Shown here one piece after another: positions 40,001-55,000 of a stretch of 64,000 nt of DNA. Under the pieces are notes generated by a model. That model saw nothing but the letters and a program-made list of their open reading frames with translations, did no database searches and was not told the DNA's origin. The first letter of the stretch is position 1, and each line of letters opens with the position of its first letter. Position numbers and translations under genes: made by a program. The stretch spans positions 1-64,000 of the forward strand of contig JAVTVJ010000487.1 of assembly GCA_034509425.1 (NCBI GenBank), written 5' to 3'. Source of the stretch: Eopsaltria australis (Eukaryota > Chordata > Aves > Passeriformes > Petroicidae).

Positions 40001-43000
40001 ATCCTGATATTTACTAAAAATACCATGTTCCAATTCACTTGCCAGACTATCATACACCAGAACTATAGAGAAGAGAGGAAGAGGAAGAGGAAGAGGAGAG
40101 GAGAAGAGAGGAAGAGGATGAGGAGAGGAGAGGAGAGGAGAGGAGAGGAGAGGAGAGGAGAGGAGAGGAGAGGAGAGGAGAGGAGAGGAGAGGAGAGGAG
40201 AGGAGAGGAGAGGTGTCTGCAAACTTAGAATGTTCAAATCCTGTATACTGTTTCTGGAAATATTTTTGCTGACTGGTCAAGAAAATATCATCAGGCTATC
40301 TTCAAGCCATGTTGGTAGGACAGGGAGATGCTCTGGTAACAAATGCACAACATTGTTCCAAAGTATTGACTACAAGGTCCCCCACCGAGGAAAATGCTAA
40401 TGCCACTCCATTATGAGCAATGCACAGTCAATTTTAAAACTCATTAAAGTAAAATGAGCCTCATTCTTCAATTTGTGACCTTCAATTTGTGACCTGATTC
40501 AGCGCTGTGGCTGGGAGTCTACAGCCTATTTGGAACCAACTTTAGAATTTGAAGATTAGAGGCTGACTGGCCATGTTGACAATAAAGTGCATTTTGCACC
40601 TGGATATTATTGAAACAAATTTTCAAAAAAATAATTACAACTACAATTACTGAGTTGCTATTTGCATCTTCCTCCCACTTGGTTTTATGCCTCTTAAATT
40701 TCTGTTTATTTTCTTTTAATAGACAAAAAAGTGCAGTTTAGCCAACAGCTTGACAGCATTTTGAGAAACAGCAGTTGCTGTTGGCATTCTGTTTTGTTGA
40801 TATCCTGCAATGAGGGAGTCACTTGGGGTCAGTGCAAGGAAAAGCTGGTTTATGCTGCATGTGGGATTTTTTCTGAGCTGTGGGATGAAGGCTGGGGCTG
40901 CAGCATAGTTCTACTGCTGAAGGAGGATAAAACAAAGGGAGTTTTGCTATTTTTACTTTTAAAGATAATGTGCTCAATTGTTTTTCCCAAAAGAATGTTT
41001 GCTTCCCTCAAGAACCACCAGCTCATTGCTCCCAAAGCAGTGCCGTTTTGAGACTTCATCTAGGACATCTGCATAGACAGATGCAAGAGCAGTGAACACA
41101 CGGCAGCAGAGAATGCAAAATTCTCAAAACCTGCATGTAACTCACATAGACTTGGATTATCCTTGAAAGGTTTTCACAGTTGATTTGGTCCTGGAGGCAT
41201 CAGTTTAATAGCACCTTTCTTATTAAATTTAAATGCCTTGCATTTTTCCCCAGGAACCATCTAAATCAACAGAGCCGGACCCTGTTGTCCCAGAGTCTGT
41301 TTTATAAACAGGACAGCTCTACCTTAACACAACTTATCTGCCTACCCATCGTTACTGTTTTCAGTCTCACACCTATGAAAAAACAAGTACTAGAACTTTT
41401 CCTCTCTAATAGTCCAAGATCTTCTATTTCCCATTATATTTATTCATAGAAAACCTATCCATTTCTTCTTGAACTAATATCCTCTTCTGTTTTAATGAGC
41501 TTTTCTTACTCTTCATGGTTGCTACCTTATGATATGTGTATGAGCCACTGCAGAATTCTCATTATCTGACCAGACAGAGGACAGATACTTCAGTCTCCTT
41601 TAGGACAGCCTGCACTCTGCTCTCAATAAATTACCAACTCATTTGTGTTTCATGGTTCCTTTTCCAGTCATTTTGTTGCTACACTGGAAAAAACACCTAT
41701 GTTTCTCTTGGAGGTACTTGTAAGCAGATCAAAAAGCAAAATTTCCTATTTCCATGAAAAATCAGTTAACACTTCTAGGATATACTTGTTCTAGTATAAG
41801 TACACAGTGAGGTAGAGAAATGTTTACAGTGTGGTCTACCTCAGCTTAACACATTGGTGGTATTGAATACATCAGGAAGGAGCTCCAGCTGACCACATTC
41901 ACTGGGAGTAACTTCATAACATCACGCCTGTTCATAAGGTAACTGTATACCTTATACCTGGAATGCAATATCCCTTGCTTTTCAGGGGTCTTTCTCGTGA
42001 CTTTCATTTAATAGTACTAGCAATACAGATTGTTCAGGTAGAAGAAAAAATGGCAGGATCTGGTAAAAAATTATTTAATCCTTGTATTTACCAGAGGCAA
42101 TGTGAAGCCTCATTATCTTTCTCTTCAGGCAGAGTTATGATTCATGACAGTGCAAGTTGCATTTGGCTGTCAGGCTGCACCTTTGGCAGCTGTAATACTG
42201 CAAACAAAGGAAGGCCTTGAAATTCTGTCCACCAGGAATTGGATAAAACATCTGTGCAAGGTGCAAGCCAGAATTCCTGCTGGGATCTGTTCTAGAAACA
42301 CTAGAAATGGTAAATATGATGTGCAGTGTCCCATTACAAGAAAGTGCAATAACTGCAGGGAAAAAATGTATTTTTAATTGAAAAGAACTCTTAAGAATTA
42401 GAGTGCAGGAGAATTTAGACATGGTATCCCTTGGACAGGAGTTGACTGCCTTTGCAAAAGCCTCGAAACTGTGCTTGTTGCCAGATTTTCTTCTAAACAC
42501 ATTATTTACCTGCAGAAGATCTTTGCCTCTGAACTGGGTCAGCTATCAATTGTCCCAGGTGAACGAAAAATCAGATACACCTGACAATTTAAAGCTTCCT
42601 TGTGAACAAAGCACAGCACTTTGTGCTCTGGCCCTGTCTATTCAGCATGTAACCAAACACAAATATCCCTTTAGCAATGTATATCTAAAGGCAGGAAAGC
42701 TTCAAGACTTTCCTAAGACAATTTCCATGTCCCCTGCTACAAGGAGAAAAGGAATTTATAGTCCAGCAAACACAGACTGAATTCAACATGCGTATGAGAA
42801 AATGACCCAGCTTCCAGGTGCTCCTGGGAGCTTTCACATGCTCCTAGGAGCTTCTACTTCATGGCCATCAAGTTTCCCAGCCTAGAATATATTCTTTCAA
42901 ATTATCCAGCTTTTGTATATACAACTGCACTGAGGCAGGATGGAAAATTCTAGATGATTGCCATACATTATTCACAAGTAATGAATGACTTCTCATTTTG

Positions 43001-46000
43001 CTTGCTCTCTCCACTCCTGACTCAAGCAAAATTTCTCAGACATCCTATAAATGAATCAAATTAAATTTCTCCTGAAACTGTTGGTGGGAGGCAGCACCTC
43101 CTGCTCTTTCTCCCTTTTCAGGAAGCACTTTAAATGTTTGAATAGAACCCACAGAAACCTCTCCTAAATAATTTTGAAATAACATTGTAAAAAGCATGAA
43201 ACATTTGCAAAATCGAACTGATTATGTAATATTATCAAAGATTGTCCACCTTCAGCAGTTTATCACTTTTTTACTACACACACACACACACACAAACCAG
43301 TGTTACAATCATTGTGCTGACCTAGTTTTTCATGCTTATGGAGTGTAGGAATGAATATATGTCTTGGCACATAAAAGCCTACGATCTTTTTAGTGGAAAC
43401 CAGAGACCACAATTTCCAGCCCCAACGATTAAACTCAGCAAAACTGCACACTGTAAAAATAAAATTATTTTAAAAAAAAACTTGTGGGTTTAGGTCAGCT
43501 CCACTGTATTAACCACCATCATAAGTGCAAGACAACTATTTAAAGCAGCAGAAGTCTCGTGTTCATCAACAGACTGTAATTTTAAATTTGATACTCTAAG
43601 TGTATCATTATCTTACTGGTGTCCCACGATCTCCTGGTTTCCCTGGTTTTCCACTTGGGCCAGCAACTCCTGGAACTCCGGGAGCACCCTGCAACAGAAG
43701 ACATGTAAAATGAATCGTGGAAATGCACAACCTAAGCCCTAATAAGAAATGTGTTACTGTACTGAGTCCAAAGCAATACTGAAAATGGTTCCTATCAGGT
43801 TGTTTTCTGTTAGGTACATATCAAGGTTGAAAGTTTTTTATGGAATAAACAGTTTTTTTCTCCATGGAAATGTGTTCTTTTATGTAACACCACAATTTAA
43901 CAGGCATTTCAGCACTAAAAGATGCAGAGAGTGTGTATATGTTTTTGAAATCATTCCTAATGACAGATTCCTAAAGCAGTACAAAACAGTTTGGTCTTCT
44001 AAATTCACCTAGCAGATCTGTGTTCCATGTAAAAATCCACAACAAGAAGACCATAAGTCATTCTAATGATACTAGATAAATACAAAAAATTAAAAGACTA
44101 ATTAAATGTAATTAAAACCTGATTAAAAGTATCAGATTATGCGACAAAAGCTCATCTGCACATTCACAAAGGAACATGAGAAAGACAACTGTGGAGGAGT
44201 GGAGCCAGCCCAAATATTACCCTGCCTTAGAGACTGCTGTCTATATATGTAATGCAAGTGTGTGCTCTGTGTGCATTTGCCTTCTGGAAATGCATCTTCC
44301 AACTTGCTATAGGTTGGACCCAGTGACATGGAGCTGCAGCAACTTGCCTGTCTCAGGCTGTCTGATCCAACATAGGCTTTTCTCTATCAGGCAGCCTCTT
44401 TTCTAGCATGGTCCCACAAAACACAATGAAGCAGCTCTTTCAGCAAAAACTAGTCCTCAAATACTCTTGTCAAGAAAAACTTGTATTAGCAGTGTTTGTT
44501 TTCACTAGAGTACAGGTAACAAGCCCATTGGTTTCAGAAGACCTAGCTATGCATTTAAAGATCATGGCTAAATAACAGATAAACTGGTTCTTCCCTTATT
44601 TACCCTGGCAGAAATCAGTTTCAAAACCACTGTTATGAATGTTTGTGAATATATTCTTTGCCCAGCTGTCTGCTCACCTTCTACCAAGAGTTTTCAGACC
44701 CATTTAAGAGACTAAGCAAAGGATCCATTTCATATTTGATAGAAATTGAAAATGTCAATGTGGCTTTCTCTTGGCTCAGGTCTCTTAATTCAGAGTGCAT
44801 CAAAGACAAAATTATATTTACCGCTGGTCCTGGTGGGCCTCTGGGACCTGTGGGACCATCTTTTCCTGTGAAACCCTATTCAAAAACAGAAGCAAGATTA
44901 GATAAAAATGGTCTTTACAATTATATAATTGCAACACTCCTGATTACTACTAGCATTTCTTTTAAAAACTATCCACAATCTAAGTTATAAAATAGCTGTC
45001 ATGAATGACACTGGAGAAGGCTATGGAACAATGAGCTTCAGACACTTTAGATGTACAGCTGCTGTTGATTAACTTAATGAAATCAAGGTTTCATAATATG
45101 TTTAAGAAAAGGAATCATTATTCTATCCTAGAAGAGAAAAATCTCTCTTTTCACTGTTCTCATGGTTTAACTGGAGGTTTATACTTAACTGGAGAGCCAC
45201 CTCCCTCTCAGGTATTTCCCCTGCAAGAATGAATGCTGAGAAATCCCATTTCAGTAATCTAACATAGCATTCACAAGTCAGTGTTGATGGTCCATGACCC
45301 ACCAATCCAACAGTATCCTCTTTGGGAACTGGCTATCACTCAGTTGTCTATTTTCAATTCCAGATATCAACTCCCACTAAAGGGCAGATAGAAATGCATG
45401 TATCCGCTATTAATTTTGACTGTAAAGGCAAATAATTGCTTCAGTCATCTTAAAGGTGATATTCCACTGTGACAACAAAAGAGATTTGCTAGACTCCAAT
45501 TAGAAGAAAGGAGCTGCAACAACTCCACAATAAAATACCTGTGTACATGCCCTTCATTAGGAAGTAATTTCAGAGTTCTCCGTCCAAACCTCCAGATAGC
45601 CAAAGGTTTAGGGGCAAACTGACCTTCGCAGTATGTTTGGCACAGACAGATTCCTTACCAATATAACATTTCCCAGACATTGAGATAAGCAGAGTTACAA
45701 AGGGATCCCCTGCAGCAGCAACAATGTGGGGAAGCCAGCATGGCTGAGTCCCTCAGCACAGCCCTGCCCAGGGGACACACTGTTCTGTGGGTGAAGGCAG
45801 CTGAGAGCCTGGTCAGGGGAGGGCAGGTTTTACAGAACCTATCTGGCTATCAATAGCTGTCTGGGGAGGTTTTCACCCCTGAGGTGTTTCCATCCCTTAT
45901 ACTTTTGCCTCTCCAGAAGGTATACTGATAAAAGTACTCTTGAAAAAAAAAATTGAAAATTGAAAGATATATAAAGAAGGGGAAAAATCTAACAAAACAC

Positions 46001-49000
46001 AAAAACTACATTACTTGGTGTTTTCAGAACATAAACTGAGGAAACCTTACCCTTTCTCCTGGAGGTCCCACTGGTCCAGGTGGACCAGGTAAACCTGGTG
46101 TTCCCTGTAGGGAGAAAGAGTGAGAAATTGTATCCATGACAGAACAAACACCACTGCTATGCCATTCCATATATCTCAAGTAAATACGTTCTTCCCCCCT
46201 TTCTGTCTAATCTCATTGTACACTAACATGTAGCATTGCTTCAGACAGAACATTACTACTCCCTAAAAGTATATTACTCAGGATTGTAAGGACTAATGGA
46301 ACAGGTAAAGAATACAAGGCCCTTGGCCCATGACTGACCTTATTTGATATATGAAACTAAATCCACAACAACATTTAAGCACAACCCATACAGTCTTTTT
46401 GTCGTCAGTAAAATTAAGGACATTATAGTAACCAAGGTATATTTCTTATGTCACCACATGTGCATATCAATGACCTTAGATTTTCCATAAATTTGGCCAA
46501 TTATCTAAAAAAACCCTAATTTTTTCTGCTCCTATTCTCCTAGTTTACAGTACAGAAACCTGAACATAACTGAACTTTAATATTGTTTTCTTCTTTCAGA
46601 AAGCCTACAATTAATATCCCGAGGCCATTTGAATTGCAAAAGTAGAAAGCAATTAGGCAAAATTGCTAAAGAAGAGTTCAGCAAAGGTTCTGCAATCTTT
46701 ATTTTAGGAAGACATGTAACTGCAAGTGCTCAGAAGATGAGAGACCTTCCTGAGGAATTATCAGAGTACTCTTTCTAATCCAATGGTCTGTCATTATGCA
46801 TTCACAGCTGTCCAGATGGACACTTGGCTTGATCGAGTACAGCTGTTTTTTAGCTTTTGCTGTTTTGAATGGTTTACTATTACCCACATTTCATATTTCT
46901 AAGTGTAAGGTAACTATGTTTCCAAAACTATGGCTTAGGGAGGTATGAGAAGACCCTGACTCCTAGTGATGTCAAAGACAGCTGTCCAGCAGCCAGGTTG
47001 CATCATGAATAATGTAAAATGACATTATCATGTCTAAGTGTCAACTTACCGATCGCCCTGGGAGTCCAGGCTGGCCAGCATCCCCTTTCATTCCTTGACG
47101 ACCCTATAGTTTCCACAAATGATTAGAGAATAATCACACTTCCAGGACACAAGGTGTGAGAAAATATGAAGAAGCAATTTGTTGCCTTTCACTGCTAGTT
47201 TGTCTTCCATATATATTACAGCACTGCAGTATAAATGCACAGTCTAAACCCACAGGAGCTGAACTTGACAATATAATAATTATTTTTTACAGTGGCTTGC
47301 ATGATAATCCAGCATTAACAACTGTTACTAATGAAAAAATTTGTAAACATAGACTGAGAATGTAGATCACAATTGATATAAAAAACAAAACTACATGATT
47401 CAAAAGTGCTCTAAATTCTTGTTAGCTAATGAGAAATTCCATGCATGTTAGTGTTTTCATTCTTCAGACTTTTTCAAGTGAATGTGACAAATAAATGTAT
47501 TATTTGTATTACACATGTAAAAGGAATGTTTTTCCTTTCTTGCTGCTTAGTATCTCTAGATCATCTTGATTAAATTCTTCCTCTCAGTGTATAACCAAAA
47601 AAATCCATGAGAAGAATCTACACAGGGTAACAAAATCATTCTACTTTGTCCTTACAAAGGAGAAGGTGCTCCTAATGTCTATCTTAAAGCACATTTTATT
47701 TCCTATTTCCCAAATTCCATTACAGATGGAGCAAGTAACCTATTGTCAAATGAAAAATGACAGCATGCAATTAGACATCACTTCTTTTTTCTATAAAATT
47801 ATATTTTGATCAAAGACTTCATTAAAAAAAGCTCCTCAATATATTAAAATTCAAGTTAATCCTAAATAGGAAACATCAAAATTATATTCCTGCTTTTAGT
47901 ATGATTATTTATTAAAATATGGCAAAAGCAGCCTTAATACATTCACAATGCCAACAGAGTTATGTATGCTATCTTCTATAAAAACCAGAACATAGTGAAA
48001 CTTCATCCGTTCTAAGAAGAGTTACTCTGGCTTTGAAGACATGCACATGAAATCAGAATTACCATCTTGCTAAAATATGGATGCTGTTGCCAAGAAAACC
48101 CCTAGCTACTGATTTAAGCCAGAAAATAGAAGTTGAACAGGCAAGTCTGTGAGAAAGTCTTCAAAGTAATATTGTATGCTTAATTTTCCTGTACCACAGT
48201 TTGATAGTTTTGAGTCCTTAAACTGGAAAGCCTAGCAACTCTACAGAGAAGCCAGTAAGACTGAAAACAGTGTAGCACAACTTAGGTTACAGCACTTAGA
48301 CTTTGTCCATTTATTGAAATCCCATAAGCACATGTAGCATTCAGGACAGAAAATGCTATTGTTTAAGAGACTCGTTTCAGAAAGAGATGTGTTTCACAAG
48401 GCCACTGTATTGCAGAGACAAAGGAATGCTCAGGCAAAGCTGCCACCCTCTTCCCAAGACCACCATCCCCATGTAGAGCTCTGGCTCCACACACACTGCC
48501 TGCTGAGGGCACTCAGAAGGGCCACTCACCGGTTCTCCTGGGATAGACAGCCCATTGGGACCTTGTGGACCTGGAGGACCTTGAGGGCCAGGAGGACCTG
48601 TCTCACCACGAGGACCAGGAGGCCCCTTAAAGCAGAAAATTAACACAAAATTGTAGATTACAATCCCGTCTGAAATCCATAACTGCAAAATCCTTTGTGT
48701 TAGACACTTAAGGTAAGTCAGAAGCCTGGAGACACATTTAATACTTCAGAACAACAGTGAAAAGAGTTGTTCAAGAGGCACACCCTTTCATAAGCTATTC
48801 TCTGATTCATGTTTGCTGTCTCAGGCCAATACATGCCCTCTGGCAGTGCTAATTAGAAGTACTGCCATGTCCTCTGTACAGAAGAGAGAACAATAATGCT
48901 GCAGAGTGTGTATTAACACTCTGATGCACATAATCCCAGTATCCTGATGTGTGGTTAATGCCTTTGAGGCTACACAGATTGTGATATATAGTCTCAAATA

Positions 49001-52000
49001 GACAGGCTGCACATAAGGAACATAAAGGCATATTTTCAACTGAATTTTCAATCAACATTCTTAGCCGAAAACTAAGCATTATAGGTGCATTTTGGGAAAC
49101 ATACTTACAGATGATCCAGTCAAACCCCTTTCACCTCTGGGACCTTTAGCACCTGGGCCACCCTAAATTGAGTATTTGGAAAGAAAATGTATTTCATATT
49201 CAGAAAGAAAAGGTCATAATACTAGTGTACATTATGAATTCTCCTTAACAAACTCTTAAGTGAAGCCCCAAAGTTTTGAAGTGTACAGATCACACTGCTA
49301 AAAAGAGTAGAATGAAATATGCATCAGGAACTCAGGGAAACTACATCAGCTTCAGCCTTGCCAATTCAGCCCATGAAAAATGATTATTTTGATTTTTGTC
49401 TCTGTAGACATAAACTTCAATTTATATTCATCAAAATCTCAGAATATCTCTCTAGTAGACTCGAGACAACTTAACTGGGCTTTAGATTCCTCATGCAGCA
49501 TTTTTGATAGCTTCAAAGTATGGCTTCTGGGCTGAGTAAAACTCCCTAATATTCAAAGCAATTGATAGAAGTATGTCCATTCCATAAATTATTATCTCTC
49601 CACATAAAAAATAAAGTAATTTATTTCCCTGACAGAGTAAAGAATCTTTCCTTGGAGTGAAATCTTGACTCTGTATTTAGGAAAAATATTTTCACAGTCC
49701 ATTAAAAATATCTTGTACATGATGTGCAAGAGACTGGGCCAGAGTCTTCCAGCCTATCAAACAATGAGGAGCTAATCTCAGTGATCACACTGGAAATACA
49801 AGAAAAGATCATACAAACAAGTAGATGTGGTAGGAGCTGCTGAAAAGGGGATGGATTACCCTGATGTTAAGGACACATTGATAGAAACTATGTCTCTGAC
49901 TGATATTTGTTTCACAAAACCACAGACCAACAGAAAACTACTTCCATTAATTTAAAAATAAGAAAATTTGTCTATTGTGAATAGTTACAGCTGGTAACTT
50001 ACAGCTGGTCCAGGAGGTCCTGGAGGTCCCACACTGTCTTGAGTACAGGTACAAGCATTTGGAAGAGCTGGGCATTTTGCTTCATCTCTCTGAAAATTGA
50101 ATCAATTTATTACTGTCCTTTTAAAGAAATGTACTTAGTGGCAGTGTGCTTTTCTGAAATAATAGCAGGAAGATTCTCTATTATCCTGTTTTCAAGTAAA
50201 ACTCCCAGCTAAACTGTGGTTTCCAAATGTTTCTACAGGATCTTTTATATTTTTAGTGAATTTTCTCTGTGAGCAATGCAAGGCATTAACAATAGAGGCA
50301 CGAACAAAAGGTTCTAGTATTTGTATGCGTTTGACAATCAGCTTGTGCTCACAAAGAATAGTTACTTTTTGAATGCCACTCCAAGAACAGATTAAAGAAA
50401 CAAATACGTTTACTTATAATACCTAGAATTTGAAACATCACTGGAATACAAATATAACAGACATTTTTGGTACCATTTCGAAGGTGCTCAGTTCTAGCAT
50501 TACAACCTTACTGTCTCCGACACAAAGCTTTGAAATAAGGTGCTGTTGACTGGCTTGTCTGTGGCATATCTACATCTGTGATTTAGATGTGTTGTCAGTA
50601 CAAGGTTTAATAACAGCCCAATATTAATTTTATTAAATTTATTATTAATAACATTTTTCTAGATAGCCTCTGGTTCATTATACTTACCATAGAAGGGAGA
50701 TCACAGCATCTGTCTCTGCTAGTCCAAACTGGACTGCATACAATGTCGAAATTCTGGATTTCTAACTGTAAAAGGAAGTAATAATCTTGAAAAGTCAGTT
50801 AGGTACGTTGTCAAGTATTAAATCTATTGTCATTATCATTAAAAATTACTCCTCCGTTTATTTCTAATGACAGAGAATCCACAGTATATGCAATCTATTA
50901 CTATCTGATCCCCCTATTAAAAGAAAAAAATTCCTGCTCGTTTGAATTTTCCTGAGTGCAACTTCCAGCTATTACATTTTTGTTCTTGCAATTCTGCTAG
51001 AAGAAGAAGCTATAAAGACCAAACTTCTCAGTTAAGTACACTGGGTTTGACCTTACAGATCCTTGAAAACTTTGGGTGCAGCACTGATTTCCCAACACCC
51101 ACTGATCTCTAATCCCTTTCCCCAGAAAATTTCAAGATCTTGCAATAATGAACAGATCCATATTTATTGCTTACTGTTGCTGATCTTCGGTCGCCTTTTA
51201 GAAGTTTCCCAAGTATTTCATAGCCATCAGTTGTGATATTGCCAGCCTCCTTAATTGGCTTTTCCAGTATTTCACTGCAGTCAATGTAAATCTTAACATT
51301 TGAGGAAGTTACAACAATATGGACCTGAAAAAAAGTTTAACAAAATATTTAGAAACGGCACATGGGCACAGTTACTTTTACATTTTAACAGTATTTCACT
51401 GATTCTGTAGTAGTTTAAAATTTTATTCCTAATAATTCTGCTTTACTTCCAACTGGCAGAAAAATTCTAGCTTAAGGAAAGTCTATGACATTAATAACCT
51501 CTTTAGAATGTGTTGAAGGTCAATAAGATGAAAACACAAGCGCAGCTAAGAAATACTATTTAATGTAATAGTTGAACTATTACTAACTATTTTAAAAGCT
51601 TGCCTGAAAATATTTTAAGATGGCATAAAAGTAACAAATAAAAGAACTTTTGAGAGGAAATGAATGTAAGCATTTCTTGTTCTCTTCTGATGGCTGGGAC
51701 CACACAAGATTTTTATAAGCCTGGGACTGTCCACTGGCTAATAGACTATGAGAGAGTAGATTGTTTCAGACCCAAAGATACAGAGTTCAGTTTCCACAGA
51801 TGACTCAACCAGAGGAATTAACTGCATTGAAATACAGGAAGTGACCAGAGAAGCCTGCCCAGAACAAGACAAAATAATGGAAGATGCAAGAGAAAATTTC
51901 CACGAGAGAAATCTGGTTACAAAAACATATGCCAAAACAAGGGGAAACAGGGAAGAGGAAGAGATTAATTATTTGAAATAGAAGACATTTAGGAGGCAGA

Positions 52001-55000
52001 AAGGAATGATTGTAATAAAGAGAGAGTACATTTACCAGGAGAAGAGAGTGAAGTGCTTGGGGGAAAAATAGTAAACCTTAAACAGAGAAAGATTATTTTC
52101 CAAACATTTATTATATGTATGGCAAATGTTATGAAAGTGAATTTTCTACATTTCTCTGAAAGCATACAAAATATTTAGGAGTCTCTGAGAAATAAACAAG
52201 AGCCATTTTAGCACATCTACTATGCAGTTGATGAAAGAGCATCTTCAGGCAAGAGAAAGTTTTCAGGGGTTTTATATACTTTACCTACAGCATATATTTC
52301 ATTTACATCTTTATAACATCTATGTAATTGTTAAGGTATCAGCACATTAAGATCAGGAGTAAAGAATCCCTGCAGTACGTATTTGTGTTTTAAATCTTCG
52401 CTTATCACAGTACATAACCATACAGAAGCATATTGCTATTTGATGACTGCTTTAAAAATTGGCATAAAGTTGAGAGATTCCCCTAAATGTCCTGCGACAA
52501 TAAGTGCCTGACCAATCTCCTGGGAATTTTTACTTTTTTTCTCTTTTAAATATTTTCCCATACAGACTTGTCTCCAAGGCACCAGCACATCTTATCTAAA
52601 ACTCTTTTAAAATTTTGTGCTTACACTTTATATCTCAGCACTGTGTATACAAGTGGGGTTTTTAATTAAAATTCCCAACAGTGTTCATTGAGAAAATAAT
52701 AAAAAAAAAAAATTGAAAAATTGAAAGATAACTCTGTGTGTCCAGAGTATGATTTGGTATTACATGCCAAACTATCTATAAAACAAAATAAGCACCATGC
52801 CAAAATTTAAATTCATTATGATTTGTACATTATATGTTCAGTCATTTGATTATATGAACAAATTTTACAGGTTAATTACTGCATCATCCAGTTTAAACAT
52901 GTCACAGATGTAATTTATTAATTCTGAAAGGTACCTAATATGCAAGTCCTTCTACTGGAATGTTAAGTATTTGTCACAATTTAAATAAAATAAAACACAT
53001 TGAATAGCAAAGAGAGAGGAGATTTTCATTAGCACAAAGAAGTTTAGGAGAGGTAAATCTACATCAGAATGTTGAATGAGATCAGCTTGAAAAGGTTGAA
53101 ACAGGAATAAAGGCTGAGCATCACCTATCCATCCAAAGAAGAAGCAATCCCAGCAATCAAAAATAAGGACAGCTCTCCCAAGTCATTGACTCAATCACTT
53201 AAACACTGATTTACTGCCAGATCTGAACTCCAGCCTGAATCTCATGGCCTTAGCAATAAATTTAATTAAAGGAGGCATCTGGTGTTTAGAGTATATAACA
53301 CATCTATGTGTTCAACCACAATACATTTTGTTTTCAAGTTTCTAGCATACCAACATAAAGAATCGATACTGATTAGTTCTGACTATTTATTACAGTTATG
53401 GCATTTTATGAAAGAAAACATACTTTAATTTTTCTCTCTGGATGCCTTGTAAGATAAATTTTGATGGTGTTCTGATCTGCTGCTAAGTGAGTCACATCAA
53501 TAAGCCAAGCAAACTAATTTCCCATATGTATATCAGCCGAAAGACATACATTCATTATCAAATTTCCTCTTGCTACCTACTGCAAAATGGCAAGCTAAAA
53601 GGAAGTCTAGTGTGGTAAGAATAAGAAAGTAGAAGTTGTCTGTCTCTCCAAAACATCAGTTATAAATTTAATGACTGTCTCAGGCAGACAGAACTTTTCC
53701 TATGGAACTTGCCAGATTCAACAGCTTTCACCATGGCTATGCTACACAGAGTGTTCAAGTATGCCAAAGTAAATTTCCCTACAGTTAGGTGTAGTTAACT
53801 GTATTTCACTGAATGAGCCAGTAAGTCATCAAATGAAAGCCACAAAAATGTTTAATATTTTGGAAAACATCTCCTTGCATGGTAAAGATTCATCATTTCT
53901 TTGAAACTGGATGGTTGAAGAAATTGCAAAAGTACCTTTAGATATGTGTTAATCTTATTTTCCTTCCTTCATCCATCTGAAAATACTGCTATCCATTATT
54001 AGGAACTAATCAGCTGATGCATAAGGCTTTTCCAGCAGGTGGGCTGGGGAAGCCCATGATGCCATCATTAACAACCTGACTCAGATAGCAATCTCAGTAA
54101 TCATCTGGAGAGAAGCCAGAAAAGTCAGCTGAGTTCCAAGGTGAAAAATCCAAATATAGCTCTAAATCAAGACTCTTTCAGCTAATTTAAATATTTTCAA
54201 AATCTGAACTTTCGATTCCTTTCTGGGAAAAAAGATGGGGAATTACACATTGCATTAAGTAACTGAGAATTTTTTTCTTCAGAAATAGTCTCTTAGGCAA
54301 GAATTCATAGTTGTAAAGCTTTAAGATAATCCTGCTCATTTTTTGGCATCTTAGGATCATTTTCTCTCCATATGTATTAGTGTATTTAACTATTAAAATT
54401 ATACAAAATTTTGGATTTTTATTTGCCCTGCAATTTTTTTTCATTAGCAAGTGTAATAAACAATTTTACATAACTGCTAATTCCTAGCAGCTAGCAGGGG
54501 TCACAGATTTTTCCCCATTTGCTCTGATAAATGAGCAGAATATCACTGTAAGTGCTGTCAGATAAGTTTGCTCAGCTCTATCGTGTTTAGAGAAACTATA
54601 AGGAAAAACATTATTGTAAACATCAAATAAATTAGCAGCAGATATTTAAAACAGGCTGCGGCAGTACAGCATGTGGAGAGCTCCACACCACTGACCTGAA
54701 GAAGTGTCAGTTCTCACAGTGATATCTAAACTGAGGCATGCTACATGTTGCTTTGTGTCTAAACAGTACTTCTCAGTGATGACTCAACCTTCATACCAAA
54801 AAAATATATATCCTAGCCTTTACTGACAGTTTTTCTCACTCCAGTAGATTCATATATTTCCTTAAAATTTGGTTGTCCTACCAAGCTATTAAAAAAAAAC
54901 AAGACCAACATCAAGGACAAAATAAAGACTGCTTGATGTAGATATGATCCAAAGCTACTCATAACTATCAGTTACAAAATCAGTGACATAAACATTTCTT

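Larger units (their letters stand above)
37882..43616 (-). other. COL12A1: Large COL12A1 intron, 5.7 kb
   Basis: Separates W16 from W17 near the end of COL2. It holds the (AGGAG)n tract, a (CA)n run at 43276-43294 and a 14-bp tandem duplication at 40467-40494. Open frames on either strand are short and unlike known proteins. Confidence 0.65.
43689..50002 (-). other. COL12A1: COL12A1 introns within the COL2 region
   Basis: Introns 43689-44821, 44876-46050, 46105-47049, 47104-48529, 48626-49108 and 49163-50002, between the short Gly-X-Y exons. They hold no recognised repeat family. A GC-richer patch at about 45690-45900 is unassigned, and an A-run ending AATTGAAAATTGAAAGATA lies at 45943-45969. 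Confidence 0.6.

Noticed and set aside
40025..40280. Open frames with Ser-Pro-Leu or Gly-Glu-Arg repeats
   Set aside because: Produced by the (AGGAG)n repeat, which lacks stops in several frames.
42403..42780. 125-codon open frame, plus strand
   Set aside because: Antisense within a COL12A1 intron, no family resemblance.
48353..48643. Plus-strand 96-codon open frame
   Set aside because: Overlaps exon W12 in antisense; the Arg/Thr-rich end is a shadow of the Gly-X-Y repeat.
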